A DNA stretch of 64,000 bases, taken from Pseudomonas fortuita (GTDB taxonomy: Bacteria; Pseudomonadota; Gammaproteobacteria; Pseudomonadales; Pseudomonadaceae). The notes below the pieces were generated by a model. The model ran no database searches and had not been told where the DNA came from. It was given only the letters and a program-made list of their open reading frames with translations. Within the stretch, counting starts at the first letter, position 1. The number at the start of each line of letters is the position of its first letter. The stretch spans positions 4,753,501-4,817,500 of the forward strand of contig NZ_CP114035.2 of assembly GCF_026898135.2 (NCBI RefSeq), in the 5' to 3' direction. Of the stretch, positions 8,072-17,481 are shown piece after piece. Position numbers and translations under genes: made by a program.

Positions 8072-8841
8072 TCGCTGGTTGCCTGGCGGTACTGGCGCGG
8101 GGTAAAGCCGGTCAGTTGCTTGAACTGGCGGCTGAAGGCGCTGTGGTCGGTATAGCCGCAGCACATTGCCACTTCGGTGATGGGCAGGTCCGAATGCAAC
8201 AGGCGGTGGGCGTGCTCCAGGCGCGCCTTGTGGATCATCTGCCGGGGCGTGAGGTGGAACACCCGCTTGCAGTAGCGCTCCAGCTGGGCCACGGAAATAT
8301 TGGCGATACGGGTGAGCTCGCCCATGCTGATCGGCTGGTGAAAATGCTGGCGAATATGCTCGTCCACCGCGGCCAGGCGTTGATAGGCAGGGTGACTGTC
8401 GGCGGCTGATTGCAGGTCGACCGAAATGCCAACCAGGCCGATGATCTCGCCCGCCTGGTTGTACAGCGGGCGCTTGTGGGTCAGGCACCAACCAGGCTCG
8501 CGGCTGCCGTACAGGTGCAGCTCCAGCTGGTCCTCCAGCACCCTGCCTTCCTTGAGCACCCGGCGGTCCTGTTCGGTGTAGCCGGGCCCCAGCTGCGCCG
8601 GGAACACTTCGGCGCTGGTCTTGCCCAGTAGCGGTTGCAGGCGCTTGAGGCCGCAACGCTGGACCAGGGTGTTGTTGGCCAGCACATAGCGGGCGGCCGG
8701 GTCCTTGATGAAGATCGCAGCGTTGGGGATGGCGTCGAGGATCGGCAGCAGCAGCGATACACCGGCGAGCAGGGCCTCGAGGGTGGCGGGGCGGTGCTGG
8801 TCGAGGGACTGGTAGAGGGTTGCCAGGGGGGTATTGGTCAT
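8059..8841 (-). CDS. AraC family regulator with N-terminal PAS domain
   Basis: A 260-residue regulator. Residues about 30-150 form a PAS-like sensor (IPNAAIFIKDPAARYVLANN, then RPLYNQAGEIIGLVGISVDL). Residues about 165-255 carry the double helix-turn-helix of the AraC family, ending in the signature GYTDHSAFSRQFKQLTGFTPRQYR. ATG 8841 is taken as the start; the upstream extension runs through a REP-like hairpin and is not credible. It lies divergently next to the hydroxyproline permease and catabolic genes and is therefore the likely activator of that pathway. The ligand sensed by the PAS domain is not visible from sequence. Confidence 0.88.
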   Translation of the reverse strand: MTNTPLATLYQSLDQHRPATLEALLAGVSLLLPILDAIPNAAIFIKDPAARYVLANNTLVQRCGLKRLQPLLGKTSAEVFPAQLGPGYTEQDRRVLKEGRVLEDQLELHLYGSREPGWCLTHKRPLYNQAGEIIGLVGISVDLQSAADSHPAYQRLAAVDEHIRQHFHQPISMGELTRIANISVAQLERYCKRVFHLTPRQMIHKARLEHAHRLLHSDLPITEVAMCCGYTDHSAFSRQFKQLTGFTPRQYRQATSDQVA

Positions 8842-8865
8842 CTTCTCTATCTCGGTTTGCTGGGC

Positions 8866-8962
8866 CCGCCTCTTCGCAGCGCACGGCTGCTCCTGCAGCG
8901 ACCGCAGAAGGCTTGATAGCCATGCGGTTCTTGTAGGAGCCGCCTTGTGCTGCGAAGAGGCC
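8866..8962. repeat. Degenerate REP-like inverted repeat
   Basis: Imperfect arms around GCCTCTTCGCAGC and its complement GCTGCGAAGAGGC, with the variant GTAGGAGC core. It occupies part of the 379-base gap between the AraC-type gene and the permease. The rest of the gap shows no coding potential and presumably holds the permease promoter. Confidence 0.7.
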
Positions 8963-9220
8963 AGCACTGGCAATGTATCTCTCAAACCCTTATCCGGTAT
9001 GGCCTACAGCCTATCCACCAGCACACCCTGGCCGCCAGCATTTTTTGCAACTGTGCCGATTTCGTCATCCCCCCTGCAGAAAACCATCAAGAACCGTCGC
9101 CCCGACCGGTTCACTCTATGCCCCACGCAAGCCGCCCAAGTCCTACAAGAGCGCGGCCCAAAAAGCCGCATCTCGTGACATCAGACCTGCCTATCCAATA
9201 ACCAACAAAAAGGCGAACCC

Positions 9221-10834
9221 ATGTCAGGCAAATTCAAAAAACAGTTATCACTGCTGGACCTCACCTTCATCGGCCTGGGTGCCATCTTCGGCTCCGGCTG
9301 GCTGTTTGCCGCCAGCCACGTGTCGGCCATCGCAGGCCCGGCCGGCATCCTCTCCTGGTTCCTCGGCGGTTTTGCCGTACTGCTGCTGGGCATCATCTAC
9401 TGCGAGCTGGGCGCTGCCCTGCCCCGCGCCGGTGGCGTGGTGCGCTACCCCGTTTACTCACACGGCCCACTGCTCGGCTACCTGATGGGTTTCATCACCC
9501 TGATCGCCTTTTCCAGCCTGATCGCCATCGAAGTGGTCGCCTCACGCCAATACGCCGCCGCCTGGTTCCCCGGGCTCACCAAGGCCGGCTCCAGCGACCC
9601 GACCGTGCTCGGCTGGTTGGTGCAGTTTGCCTTGCTGGGGCTGTTCTTCTTCCTCAACTACCGCAGCGTGAAAACCTTCGCCAAGGCCAACAACCTGGTC
9701 AGCGTGTTCAAGTTCATCGTGCCGCTGCTGGTGATCGGCGTACTGTTCACCTTCTTCAAGCCAGAAAACTTCGAGGTCCAGGGCTTTGCCCCGTTCGGCC
9801 TGTCCGGCGTGGAAATGGCCGTATCGGCCGGCGGCATCATCTTCGCCTACCTGGGCCTGACGCCGATCATTTCAGTGGCCAGCGAGGTGAAGAACCCACA
9901 GCGCACCATCCCTATTGCACTGATTTTGTCGGTGCTGCTGTCCACCGCGATATACGCCCTGCTGCAACTGGCCTTCCTCGGCAGCGTGCCGACCGAAATG
10001 CTGGCCAACGGCTGGGCCAGCGTGACCAAGGAACTGGCCCTGCCTTACCGTGACATCGCCCTGGCCCTGGGCGTCGGCTGGCTCGCTTACCTGGTGGTGG
10101 CCGACGCCGTGATCTCGCCCAGCGGCTGCGGCAACATCTACATGAACGCCACCCCGCGGGTGATCTATGGTTGGGCGCAGACTGGCACCTTCTTCAAGTA
10201 CTTCACCCGCATCGATGCAGAATCCGGCATCCCGCGCCCGGCCCTGTGGCTGACGTTTGGCCTGTCGGTGTTCTGGACCCTGCCGTTCCCATCGTGGGAA
10301 GCGCTGATCAACGTGGTCTCCGCTGCCTTGGTCCTGAGCTACGCCGTCGCCCCGGTCACCGTCGCCGCCCTGCGCCGCAATGCGCCACAGATGCCGCGCC
10401 CGTTCCGGGTCAAGGGCATGGCCGTGCTCGGCCCGCTGTCGTTCATCATCGCCGCGCTGATCGTGTACTGGTCGGGCTGGAACACCGTGTCGTGGCTGCT
10501 GGCCCTGCAAATCGTGATGTTCGTGCTGTACCTGCTGTGTGGCCGTTTCGTACCCACCCAGCACCTGTCGCTGGCCCAGCAAGTTCGCTCCTCGGCATGG
10601 CTGATCGGTTTCTACGCGGTGACCATCCTGCTGTCGTGGCTGGGCAGCTTTGGCGGCCTGGGGGTAATCGGCCACCCGCTCGACACCGTGGCCGTGGCCG
10701 CCTGCGCGCTGGGCATCTACTACTGGGGCGCCGCGACGGGCGTGCCTGCCCACCTTGTGCGCCTGGAAGGTGAAGACGAAAGCGAAGCCAGCGCTGAAAC
10801 CCACACCGGCCGCCCTGCTGCCGTCGCTTCCTGA
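9221..10834 (+). CDS. APC family amino acid permease, probable hydroxyproline importer
   Basis: A 537-residue inner-membrane transporter with about 12-14 hydrophobic segments. It opens with a short cytoplasmic segment ([20 protein letters not shown]) and the APC-family helix-breaking motif [10 protein letters not shown] near residue 20. Further hallmarks are [18 protein letters not shown] and the [10 protein letters not shown] loop near residue 225. It is followed 22 bases later by the 4-hydroxyproline epimerase and is the first gene of the catabolic run, so import of hydroxyproline is the natural role. That substrate is inferred from context, not from residues. Confidence 0.85.
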   Translation: MSGKFKKQLSLLDLTFIGLGAIFGSGWLFAASHVSAIAGPAGILSWFLGGFAVLLLGIIYCELGAALPRAGGVVRYPVYSHGPLLGYLMGFITLIAFSSLIAIEVVASRQYAAAWFPGLTKAGSSDPTVLGWLVQFALLGLFFFLNYRSVKTFAKANNLVSVFKFIVPLLVIGVLFTFFKPENFEVQGFAPFGLSGVEMAVSAGGIIFAYLGLTPIISVASEVKNPQRTIPIALILSVLLSTAIYALLQLAFLGSVPTEMLANGWASVTKELALPYRDIALALGVGWLAYLVVADAVISPSGCGNIYMNATPRVIYGWAQTGTFFKYFTRIDAESGIPRPALWLTFGLSVFWTLPFPSWEALINVVSAALVLSYAVAPVTVAALRRNAPQMPRPFRVKGMAVLGPLSFIIAALIVYWSGWNTVSWLLALQIVMFVLYLLCGRFVPTQHLSLAQQVRSSAWLIGFYAVTILLSWLGSFGGLGVIGHPLDTVAVAACALGIYYWGAATGVPAHLVRLEGEDESEASAETHTGRPAAVAS

Positions 10835-10856
10835 TCTTTTACGCAAGGGACAAGCC

Positions 10857-11783
10857 ATGAAACAGATTCACGTCATCGACTCTCACACTGGCGGCGAGCC
10901 AACCCGCCTGGTGATGAAGGGCTTCCCGCAACTGCACGGCCGCAGCATGGCCGAACAGCGCGACGAGCTGCGCGAGCTGCACGACCCATGGCGCCGTGCC
11001 TGCCTGCTGGAGCCACGCGGCAACGATGTGCTGGTCGGCGCGCTGTACTGCCCGCCGGTGTCGGCTGATGCGACCTGCGGGGTGATCTTCTTCAACAACG
11101 CCGGCTACCTGAACATGTGCGGCCACGGCACCATCGGCCTGGTCGCCTCGTTACAGCACCTGGGCCTGATCACACCGGGCGTACACAAGATTGACACCCC
11201 GGTTGGCCAGGTCAGCGCCACCCTGCATGAAGACGGTGCCATCACCATCGGCAACGTGCCCTCCTACCGCTACCGCCAGCAGGTTGCGGTGGACGTGCCC
11301 GGCCATGGCGTGGTGCGCGGCGACATCGCCTGGGGCGGCAACTGGTTCTTCCTCGTTTCCGAACACGGCCAGCGTATCGAGTTGGCCAACCGTGAAGCGC
11401 TGACCGAGTACACCTGGGCCATGCTCAAAGCCCTCGAAACCCAGGGCATCACCGGCGAAAACGGCGCGCCTATCGACCACGTCGAGCTGTTTGCCGACGA
11501 CGCCAACGCCGACAGCCGCAACTTCGTGATGTGCCCCGGCAAGGCCTACGACCGCTCCCCGTGCGGCACCGGCACCAGCGCCAAGCTGGCCTGCCTGGCC
11601 GCCGACGGCAAGCTTGCCGAGGGCCAGACCTGGGTACAGGCCAGTATCACCGGTAGCCAGTTCCATGGCCGCTACGAGCGCGACGGCGAGCACATTCGCC
11701 CGTTCATCACCGGCCGCGCCTACATGACCGCCGACAGCACCCTGCTGATCGACGAACAGGACCCGTTCGCCTGGGGCATCTGA
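10857..11783 (+). CDS. hypRE: 4-hydroxyproline 2-epimerase
   Basis: A 308-residue member of the proline racemase superfamily that converts trans-4-hydroxy-L-proline to cis-4-hydroxy-D-proline without a cofactor, using two cysteines as acid and base. Both are visible: the first in [12 protein letters not shown] near residue 88 and the second in [15 protein letters not shown] near residue 236. The opening [11 protein letters not shown] is also diagnostic. ATG 10857 follows AAGGGA by a good distance, and the upstream frame extension overlaps the permease. It is the first enzyme of the pathway encoded by the next three genes. Confidence 0.95.
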   Translation: MKQIHVIDSHTGGEPTRLVMKGFPQLHGRSMAEQRDELRELHDPWRRACLLEPRGNDVLVGALYCPPVSADATCGVIFFNNAGYLNMCGHGTIGLVASLQHLGLITPGVHKIDTPVGQVSATLHEDGAITIGNVPSYRYRQQVAVDVPGHGVVRGDIAWGGNWFFLVSEHGQRIELANREALTEYTWAMLKALETQGITGENGAPIDHVELFADDANADSRNFVMCPGKAYDRSPCGTGTSAKLACLAADGKLAEGQTWVQASITGSQFHGRYERDGEHIRPFITGRAYMTADSTLLIDEQDPFAWGI

Positions 11784-11827
11784 GCCCCGGCTTTTCCGAA
11801 AACCCCATTTCGCCAGGAGTAACAACA

Positions 11828-12775
11828 ATGACTGACAACATCTTCACCGGCACCATGCCCGCCCTGATGACCCCATGCACCGCCGCGCGCAAGCCGGACT
11901 TTGACGCGCTGGTGCGCAAGGGCCACCAGCTGATCGAGGCCGGCATGAGCGCCGTGGTGTACTGCGGTTCGATGGGCGACTGGCCACTGCTGACCGAGGC
12001 CGAGCGCCAGGAAGGCGTGGCGCGCCTGGTGGCCGCCGGCATCCCGACCATTGTCGGCACTGGCGCGGTGAACACCCGTGAAGCGGTATCCCATGCCGCC
12101 CACGCCGCCAAGGTCGGCGCCGCCGGCCTGATGGTCATCCCTCGCGTGCTCAGCCGCGGTGCCTCGCTGATCGCCCAGAAGCACCACTTCTCGGCCATCC
12201 TCGCCGCCGCGCCCAAGCTGCCAGCGGTGATCTACAACAGCCCCTATTACGGCTTCGCCACCCGCGCCGATCTGTTCTTCGAGTTGCGTCGCGAATTCCC
12301 CAACCTGATCGGTTTCAAGGAGTTCGGCGGTGGTGCCGACCTGCGTTATGCCGCCGAGCACATCACCTCCAAGGATGACGACGTGACCCTGATGGTGGGC
12401 GTGGACACCCAGGTGGTGCATGGCTTCGTCAACTGCAACGCCACCGGCGCCATCACCGGCATCGGCAATGCCCTGCCCCGTGAGGTGCTGCACCTGGTGA
12501 GCCTGAGCAAGCAGGCGGCCAAAGGCGATGCCAAGGCCCGTCGCCTGGCGCGCGAACTGGAAGCGGCGCTGGCGGTGCTGTCGTCGTTCGATGAGGGCTG
12601 CGACCTGGTGCTGTATTACAAGCACCTGATGGTGCTGAACGGCGACAGCGAGTACAGCCTGCATTTCAACGAAACCGACGTGCTGACCGACGCCCAGCGC
12701 AACTATGCCGAGCAGCAATACGCGCTGTTCCGCAGCTGGTACGCCAACTGGTCGGCCGAGCAGAACATCGCCTGA
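11828..12775 (+). CDS. hypD: Delta1-pyrroline-4-hydroxy-2-carboxylate deaminase (DapA superfamily)
   Basis: A 315-residue class I aldolase-like protein of the DHDPS/NAL superfamily. In the hydroxyproline pathway it dehydrates and deaminates pyrroline-4-hydroxy-2-carboxylate to alpha-ketoglutarate semialdehyde. The (beta/alpha)8 landmarks are [10 protein letters not shown] at the start, [11 protein letters not shown] near residue 40, the tyrosine motif VIYNSPYYG near 137, and the Schiff-base lysine in LIGFKEFGG near 165. A strong AGGAG precedes ATG by 8 bases. True DapA is encoded separately at 39566-40453, which supports a catabolic role here. Confidence 0.92.
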   Translation: MTDNIFTGTMPALMTPCTAARKPDFDALVRKGHQLIEAGMSAVVYCGSMGDWPLLTEAERQEGVARLVAAGIPTIVGTGAVNTREAVSHAAHAAKVGAAGLMVIPRVLSRGASLIAQKHHFSAILAAAPKLPAVIYNSPYYGFATRADLFFELRREFPNLIGFKEFGGGADLRYAAEHITSKDDDVTLMVGVDTQVVHGFVNCNATGAITGIGNALPREVLHLVSLSKQAAKGDAKARRLARELEAALAVLSSFDEGCDLVLYYKHLMVLNGDSEYSLHFNETDVLTDAQRNYAEQQYALFRSWYANWSAEQNIA

Positions 12776-12800
12776 TTACCAAGGCCCCGCCGCGTTCTCT

Positions 12801-12886
12801 GTGGGAGCGGGCTTGGCCCGCGAAGCAGGCGACGCGGTGCCTGGCACCGGCTTTGCCGGTGTTCGCGGCACAAGCCCGCCCCCCCA
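12801..12886. repeat. REP pair inside the hydroxyproline gene run
   Basis: Inverted arms GTGGGAGCGGGC...GCGAAG and its partial complement flank a GCACCGGCTTTGCCGGTG hairpin. It lies between the deaminase and dehydrogenase genes and may stabilise or attenuate the message there. Confidence 0.85.
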
Positions 12887-12972
12887 ATGATCGCGCAAGC
12901 TTCCAGCTATTGAGCAAGACAGTTGCTCCAACAACGCCCTTGATACCCGAATTCGATTCACAAGGAGGCTAC

Positions 12973-14550
12973 ATGACCCTCACAGGCAACCTGCTGATTG
13001 GCCAGACGCCGGTAACCGGCAGCCGCGAAGCCATCCGCGCCATCGACCCGGCCACCGGCCAGGCGCTGGAACCCGCCTACCTCGGCGGCACTGGCGAACA
13101 GGTGGCGCAAGCCTGCGCCCTGGCCTGGGCGGCGTTCGATGCCTACCGCGAAACCACGCTCGAACAACGGGCCCAGTTCCTCGAAACCATCGCCACGCAG
13201 GTCGAAGCGCTGGGCGATACCCTGATCGACCGCGCCGTGGCCGAAAGCGGCCTGCCCAAGGCTCGCATTCAGGGTGAGCGTGGCCGCACCTGCACCCAGC
13301 TGCGTACCTTCGCCCGGGTAGTGCGGGCCGGTGAATGGCTGGATGTGCGGGTGGACAACGCCCAGCCAGACCGCCAGCCCTTGCCGCGCGCCGACCTGCG
13401 CCAGCGCCAGGTTGCCCTGGGGCCGGTAGCCGTATTCGGCGCCAGCAATTTCCCGCTGGCCTTCTCGGTGGCCGGTGGCGACACCGCGTCGGCATTGGCT
13501 GCTGGCTGCCCAGTGGTGGTCAAGGCCCACAGCGCCCACCCGGGCACCAGCGAACTGGTCGGCCAGGCGGTGGCGCAAGCGGTGAAGCTGTGCGGCTTGC
13601 CGGCCGGGGTATTCTCGCTGCTGTACGGCTCCGGCCGTGAAGTCGGCATTGCGCTGGTCAGCGATCCGCGCATCAAGGCCGTTGGTTTTACCGGCTCACG
13701 CAGCGGGGGTATCGCGCTGTGCCAGGCGGCGCAGGCACGCCCGGAACCGATCCCGGTGTACGCCGAAATGAGCTCGATCAACCCGGTGTTCCTGTTCGAG
13801 GCGGCCCTGCAGGCCCGCGGCGATGCGCTGGCACAAGGCTTCGTCGCCTCGCTGACCCAAGGTGCCGGCCAGTTCTGCACCAACCCCGGCCTGGTGATCG
13901 CCCGCCAAGGCCCGGCGTTACAGCGGTTTATCGACGCCGCCTGCAAGCACGTTCGCCAGGCTGCCGCGCAGACCATGCTCACCCCTGGCATCTTCAGTGC
14001 TTACCAGGCCGGTGTCGGTGACCTGGCGGAAAACGCCAATGCCCGGGTGGCGGCCAGTGGCCAGGCCGGACAAGGCCCCAACCAATGCCAGGCGCAATTG
14101 TTCGTGACCGAGGCCGAAGCCTTCCTGGCCGACCCGACCTTGCAGGCCGAAGTGTTCGGCGCAGCGTCGCTGGTGGTGGCCTGCGCGAGCGATGAACAAG
14201 TACGCCGAGTGGCCGAGCATCTGGAGGGCCAGTTGACCGCGACCTTGCAACTGGACGATGCCGACATCGACAGCGCCCGCGCGCTGCTGCCAACCCTTGA
14301 ACGCAAGGCCGGGCGCATTCTGGTCAACGGCTGGCCGACCGGTGTCGAGGTGTGCGATGCCATGGTTCACGGCGGGCCGTTCCCGGCCACCTCCGATGCC
14401 CGCACCACCTCGGTGGGCACGGCGGCGATCCTGCGTTTCCTGCGCCCGGTGTGCTACCAGGACTTCCCCGATGCGCTGCTGCCGCAGGCGCTGAAGCACG
14501 GCAACCCGCTGCAGCTGCGGCGCCTGCTTGACGGCAAACGGGAAGGCTGA
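12973..14550 (+). CDS. hypH: Alpha-ketoglutarate semialdehyde dehydrogenase
   Basis: A 525-residue NAD(P)-dependent aldehyde dehydrogenase that oxidises 2-oxoglutarate semialdehyde to 2-oxoglutarate, delivering hydroxyproline carbon to the TCA cycle. Seen are the cofactor-binding run [19 protein letters not shown] near residue 155, the general-base glutamate in [13 protein letters not shown] near 260, and the catalytic cysteine in [11 protein letters not shown] near 300. ATG 12973 follows AAGGAGG; the frame extends upstream into the REP element and is ignored. It is 2 bases from the oxidase gene, so the two are translationally close. Confidence 0.93.
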   Translation: MTLTGNLLIGQTPVTGSREAIRAIDPATGQALEPAYLGGTGEQVAQACALAWAAFDAYRETTLEQRAQFLETIATQVEALGDTLIDRAVAESGLPKARIQGERGRTCTQLRTFARVVRAGEWLDVRVDNAQPDRQPLPRADLRQRQVALGPVAVFGASNFPLAFSVAGGDTASALAAGCPVVVKAHSAHPGTSELVGQAVAQAVKLCGLPAGVFSLLYGSGREVGIALVSDPRIKAVGFTGSRSGGIALCQAAQARPEPIPVYAEMSSINPVFLFEAALQARGDALAQGFVASLTQGAGQFCTNPGLVIARQGPALQRFIDAACKHVRQAAAQTMLTPGIFSAYQAGVGDLAENANARVAASGQAGQGPNQCQAQLFVTEAEAFLADPTLQAEVFGAASLVVACASDEQVRRVAEHLEGQLTATLQLDDADIDSARALLPTLERKAGRILVNGWPTGVEVCDAMVHGGPFPATSDARTTSVGTAAILRFLRPVCYQDFPDALLPQALKHGNPLQLRRLLDGKREG

Positions 14551-14552
14551 GC

Positions 14553-15800
14553 ATGGTCCAAACCCCTGAAGCCGATATCGCCGTGGTTGGCGCCGGCATT
14601 GTCGGCGTCGCCTGTGCCCTGCAACTGGCCCGCCAGGGCCGCCGGGTACTGCTGGTAGACCGTCAGGCACCCGGCCAGGGCGCGTCCTGGGGCAACGCCG
14701 GGCACCTGGCCACCGAGCAGGTGTTCCCGATTGCCGACCTGTCGATCCTCAAGCGCCTGCCGCGCATGTTGCTAGACCCGATGGGCCCGCTGCGCCTGGA
14801 CTGGAAGTACCTGCCCAAGGCCTTGCCCTGGTTCACCCGCCTGCTGCTCAACCTGCGCCCGGCGCCGTTCCAGCGCAGTGTGGCCGGCATACGCACGCTG
14901 AACGAAGGCAGCCTGGGTGCCTGGCAGCGGCTGCTGGGCTCGATCGGGCGCAGCGAACTGTTTCAAGAGGATGGCTCACTGCTGGTGTTCGAGAAGCCTG
15001 AGTCACGCCAGGCACTGGAGGCGTTGCGCACCCGCATGCAACAGCAGGCGGTTCCGGTGGACTTCTGGTCGGCTGAAACCGTGCGCGAAGCAGCGCCGCA
15101 ACTGAGCCCGTCACTGCTGGGCGGGCTGTTCTTTCCGCGCACCGGGCACTTCATCGACCCTTACCGGGTAGTGTGCGAACTGTTCGAGGCGGCCAAGGCC
15201 AGCGGCGTGCGCTTTGTCCAGGCGCAGGTCGATGGCGGGCAGTTGCACAGTGCCGGCGTGAGCCTGGCCAGCGACCAGGGCACGCTCAATGCCCGCCAGG
15301 TGCTTGTCAGCTGTGGTGCCCATTCTGCGAAACTGACCGCTGCGCTGACAGGCAAGCGGGTGCCGCTGGACACAGAACGTGGCTACCACCTGATGTTGCC
15401 GGGTGAGCACCAGCGCCTGCCGTTTGCAGTCACCTCGCTGGAGCGCAAGTTCATCATGACGCCCATGGCCGAAGGCTTGCGCCTGGCTGGCACGGTGGAG
15501 TTTGCCGGGCTGGAAGCACCGCCGAGCATGCAGCGGGCGTGGCAGTTGCACCGGTTGAGCAAGGGGTTGTTCCGGCACGACTTGAGCATCGACGGGGCAA
15601 CGCCGTGGATGGGTTTCAGGCCTTCGTTGCCGGACTCGTTGCCGGTGATCGACAGGGTGTGCGATGGGCGGGTGCTGTTGGCGTTTGGGCATCAGCACCT
15701 GGGGTTGACCCAGGCGGCGGTGACGGCGGAATGGGTGGGGCGGTTGGCTGAGCGGGCCGCGGGGCCAGCGGTGGGAGCCTACCGGTTGGATCGGTTCTAG
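14553..15800 (+). CDS. hypO: FAD-dependent cis-4-hydroxy-D-proline oxidase/dehydrogenase (DadA-like)
   Basis: A 415-residue single-chain flavoprotein of the DAO/DadA family. The N-terminal dinucleotide-binding fold reads IAVVGAGIVGVACALQLARQG with the acidic strand end VDR, and ASWGNAGHL follows. The C-terminal GFRPSLPDSLPVID and FGHQHLGLTQAA segments are typical of D-amino acid dehydrogenases. In the pathway it oxidises cis-4-hydroxy-D-proline to pyrroline-4-hydroxy-2-carboxylate, with electrons probably passing to the respiratory chain. P. putida is known for this homomeric form, while P. aeruginosa uses a multi-subunit enzyme. It is the last gene of the run; a strong inverted repeat follows. 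Confidence 0.9.
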   Translation: MVQTPEADIAVVGAGIVGVACALQLARQGRRVLLVDRQAPGQGASWGNAGHLATEQVFPIADLSILKRLPRMLLDPMGPLRLDWKYLPKALPWFTRLLLNLRPAPFQRSVAGIRTLNEGSLGAWQRLLGSIGRSELFQEDGSLLVFEKPESRQALEALRTRMQQQAVPVDFWSAETVREAAPQLSPSLLGGLFFPRTGHFIDPYRVVCELFEAAKASGVRFVQAQVDGGQLHSAGVSLASDQGTLNARQVLVSCGAHSAKLTAALTGKRVPLDTERGYHLMLPGEHQRLPFAVTSLERKFIMTPMAEGLRLAGTVEFAGLEAPPSMQRAWQLHRLSKGLFRHDLSIDGATPWMGFRPSLPDSLPVIDRVCDGRVLLAFGHQHLGLTQAAVTAEWVGRLAERAAGPAVGAYRLDRF

Positions 15801-15820
15801 ATTCGGGGGCCGCCGGGCGG

Positions 15821-15895
15821 CCCATTCGCGGCACAAGGCCGCTCCTACAAAGAGCACGCGTTATCCTGTAGGAGCGGCCTTGTGCCGCGAATGGG
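15821..15895. repeat. Perfect 29-bp inverted repeat between convergent genes
   Basis: Arms 15821-15849 and 15867-15895 are exact complements containing the GTAGGAGCGGCCTTGTGCCGCG class of REP sequence. It separates hypO from convergent xenA and probably acts as a two-way terminator. Confidence 0.9.
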
Positions 15896-15918
15896 CTGCA
15901 TGGCAGCCCCTCCAAGCC

Positions 15919-17010
15919 TCAGCGATAACGCTCAAGCCAGTGCGCATACGGCGCCGGCAAGGTCCAGGAAGCTTTCTCCACCCCCAGTTCCTTGGCCGCA
16001 AAGTACGCCCAGTGCGGGTCGGCCAGGTGTGCGCGCCCCACTGACACCAGGTCCAGCTGGTTGGCCTGCAGTGCCCCTTCCGCCAGTTGCGGCGTGCCAA
16101 AGCCCCACGCCGAAGTCACCGGCAGCTTCGCCTCACGGCGCACACGCTCGGCAATCGGCCCCATGAACGCCGGACCCCACGGGATGTTGGTCTCGGGAAT
16201 GGTGAAACCGACACTCACGCTCAGCAGGTCAAGGCCACCGGCCTTGAAGCGGCGCGCCAGTTCGATCGACTCTTCCAGGGTCTGCTCGTCACGGCCATCG
16301 TATTCCAGCACACCAAAACGCGCGGTCAAAGGCAGGTTCTCTGGCCACACTTCACGCACCGCAGCCAGGGTTTCCAGCAGGAAGCGGCTGCGGTTCTCGA
16401 AGCTGCCACCGTAGGCGTCGGTACGCTTGTTGGAGTGCTCGGAGAAGAAGCTCTGGCCCAGGTAACCGTGGGCAAAATGCAGCTCGATCCACTCGAAGCC
16501 GGCATCACGCGCTCGGCGGGCGGCATCGACGAAATCTTGCTTGACCCGGGCGATGTCGCCCAGCGTCATTTCGCGTGGCACTTTCGGCAGGTTCGCGCCA
16601 AAGGCGATGGCGGACGGCGCAATGGTCTCCCAGCCGCGGGCGTCGTCGGCAGCGATGTGGTCGTCACCTTCCCATGGGCGGTTGGCGCTGGCCTTGCGCC
16701 CGGCGTGGGCGATCTGGATGCCCGGCACGGCACCAGCAGCCTTGATGGCCTGCACCACGGGTACGAACGCCTGGGCGTGAGCATCGCTCCAGATACCGGC
16801 ACACCCGGGGGTGATGCGCCCTTCTGGTGCCACCGCAGTGGCCTCGACCACCAGCAGACCGGCCCCCCCACGGGCCAGGCCGGCCAGATGCACGTGGTGC
16901 CAGTCGTTGATCATGCCGTCTTCGGCCATGTATTGGCACATCGGCGGAATGGCGATGCGGTTACGCAGGGTAACGTCTTTGAGGGTATAGGGTTCGAACA
17001 GTGCGGACAT
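15919..17010 (-). CDS. xenA: Xenobiotic reductase A (Old Yellow Enzyme family)
   Basis: A 363-residue FMN-dependent ene-reductase using NAD(P)H, with the length of characterised P. putida XenA. Residues expected for XenA are present: the cysteine in PPMCQYMAEDG near residue 25 that tunes the flavin, the proton-donor tyrosine in HFAHGYLGQSFFS near 183, the YGGSFENR signature, and the unusual active-site tryptophan in TSAWGFGTPQ near 302. The start at 17010 has GGAG 8 bases upstream. It is divergent from an ArsR-type gene, with an 18-bp palindrome between them. Confidence 0.95.
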   Translation of the reverse strand: MSALFEPYTLKDVTLRNRIAIPPMCQYMAEDGMINDWHHVHLAGLARGGAGLLVVEATAVAPEGRITPGCAGIWSDAHAQAFVPVVQAIKAAGAVPGIQIAHAGRKASANRPWEGDDHIAADDARGWETIAPSAIAFGANLPKVPREMTLGDIARVKQDFVDAARRARDAGFEWIELHFAHGYLGQSFFSEHSNKRTDAYGGSFENRSRFLLETLAAVREVWPENLPLTARFGVLEYDGRDEQTLEESIELARRFKAGGLDLLSVSVGFTIPETNIPWGPAFMGPIAERVRREAKLPVTSAWGFGTPQLAEGALQANQLDLVSVGRAHLADPHWAYFAAKELGVEKASWTLPAPYAHWLERYR

Positions 17011-17040
17011 GGGAAACTCCGGGTTCATCTGAATACTGTT

Positions 17041-17058
17041 GTTCGATCATAATCGAAC
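17041..17058. promoter_or_regulatory. Palindromic operator between xenA and the ArsR-type regulator
   Basis: GTTCGATCATAATCGAAC has perfect 7-base arms around a 4-base centre. It lies 31 bases upstream of xenA and directly before the first possible start of the divergent regulator, which is the expected site for an autoregulating ArsR-family repressor. Confidence 0.7.
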
Positions 17059-17059
17059 T

Positions 17060-17395
17060 ATGGCAATTAGTGAAACCCCCGTTATCATGTCGGCCATGCG
17101 AGCCTATAAACATCCCAACGCTGAAGACCTGATTCTTGAACGCCTGCTCTATGCGCTCAGCGACCCCGTGCGCCTGGAAATCGTCCGCCATCTGGCCGGC
17201 GTCGCCGAAGCCAGCTGTGGCGAGCTGGACGGGGGGCGGCCCAAGTCGAGCATGTCCCACCATTTCCGCGTGCTACGTGATGCGGGGTTGGTACATACCC
17301 GCAATGTGGGGACCACCCACATGAATTCGCTACGCAGCGAAATGCTGGGCGAGCGGTTTCCCGGGCTGCTGGAATGCATCCTGCGCCAGCGATGA
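17060..17395 (+). CDS. ArsR family transcriptional repressor
   Basis: A small winged-helix regulator (111 residues from ATG 17060). The helix-turn-helix core is visible in LLYALSDPVRLEIVRHLAG and KSSMSHHFRVLRDAGLVHTRNVG. No ArsR-type metal-binding ELCVC motif is present in the DNA-binding helix, so it is more likely a sensor of an organic or oxidant signal than of a metal. ATGs at 17087 and 17096 are possible later starts, and none of the three has a good ribosome site. Start 17060 lies one base after the palindrome, so the transcript would be nearly leaderless if that start is used. The obvious target is divergent xenA. Confidence 0.85.
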   Translation: MAISETPVIMSAMRAYKHPNAEDLILERLLYALSDPVRLEIVRHLAGVAEASCGELDGGRPKSSMSHHFRVLRDAGLVHTRNVGTTHMNSLRSEMLGERFPGLLECILRQR

Positions 17396-17430
17396 TGTTT
17401 GCCGCACGCCCTGGCGGTTAGTGAAGCGCC

Positions 17431-17459
17431 AAAAAAAAACCACGAGGTCACCCCCGTGG
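17431..17459 (-). terminator. Rho-independent terminator of mqo
   Basis: On the minus strand an 8-bp stem (CCACGGGG with CCTCGTGG, one G-T pair) with a GTGA loop is followed by nine T residues. It lies just beyond the mqo stop codon. Confidence 0.9.
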
Positions 17460-17481
17460 CTTCTTTCACAACAATGGCCGA

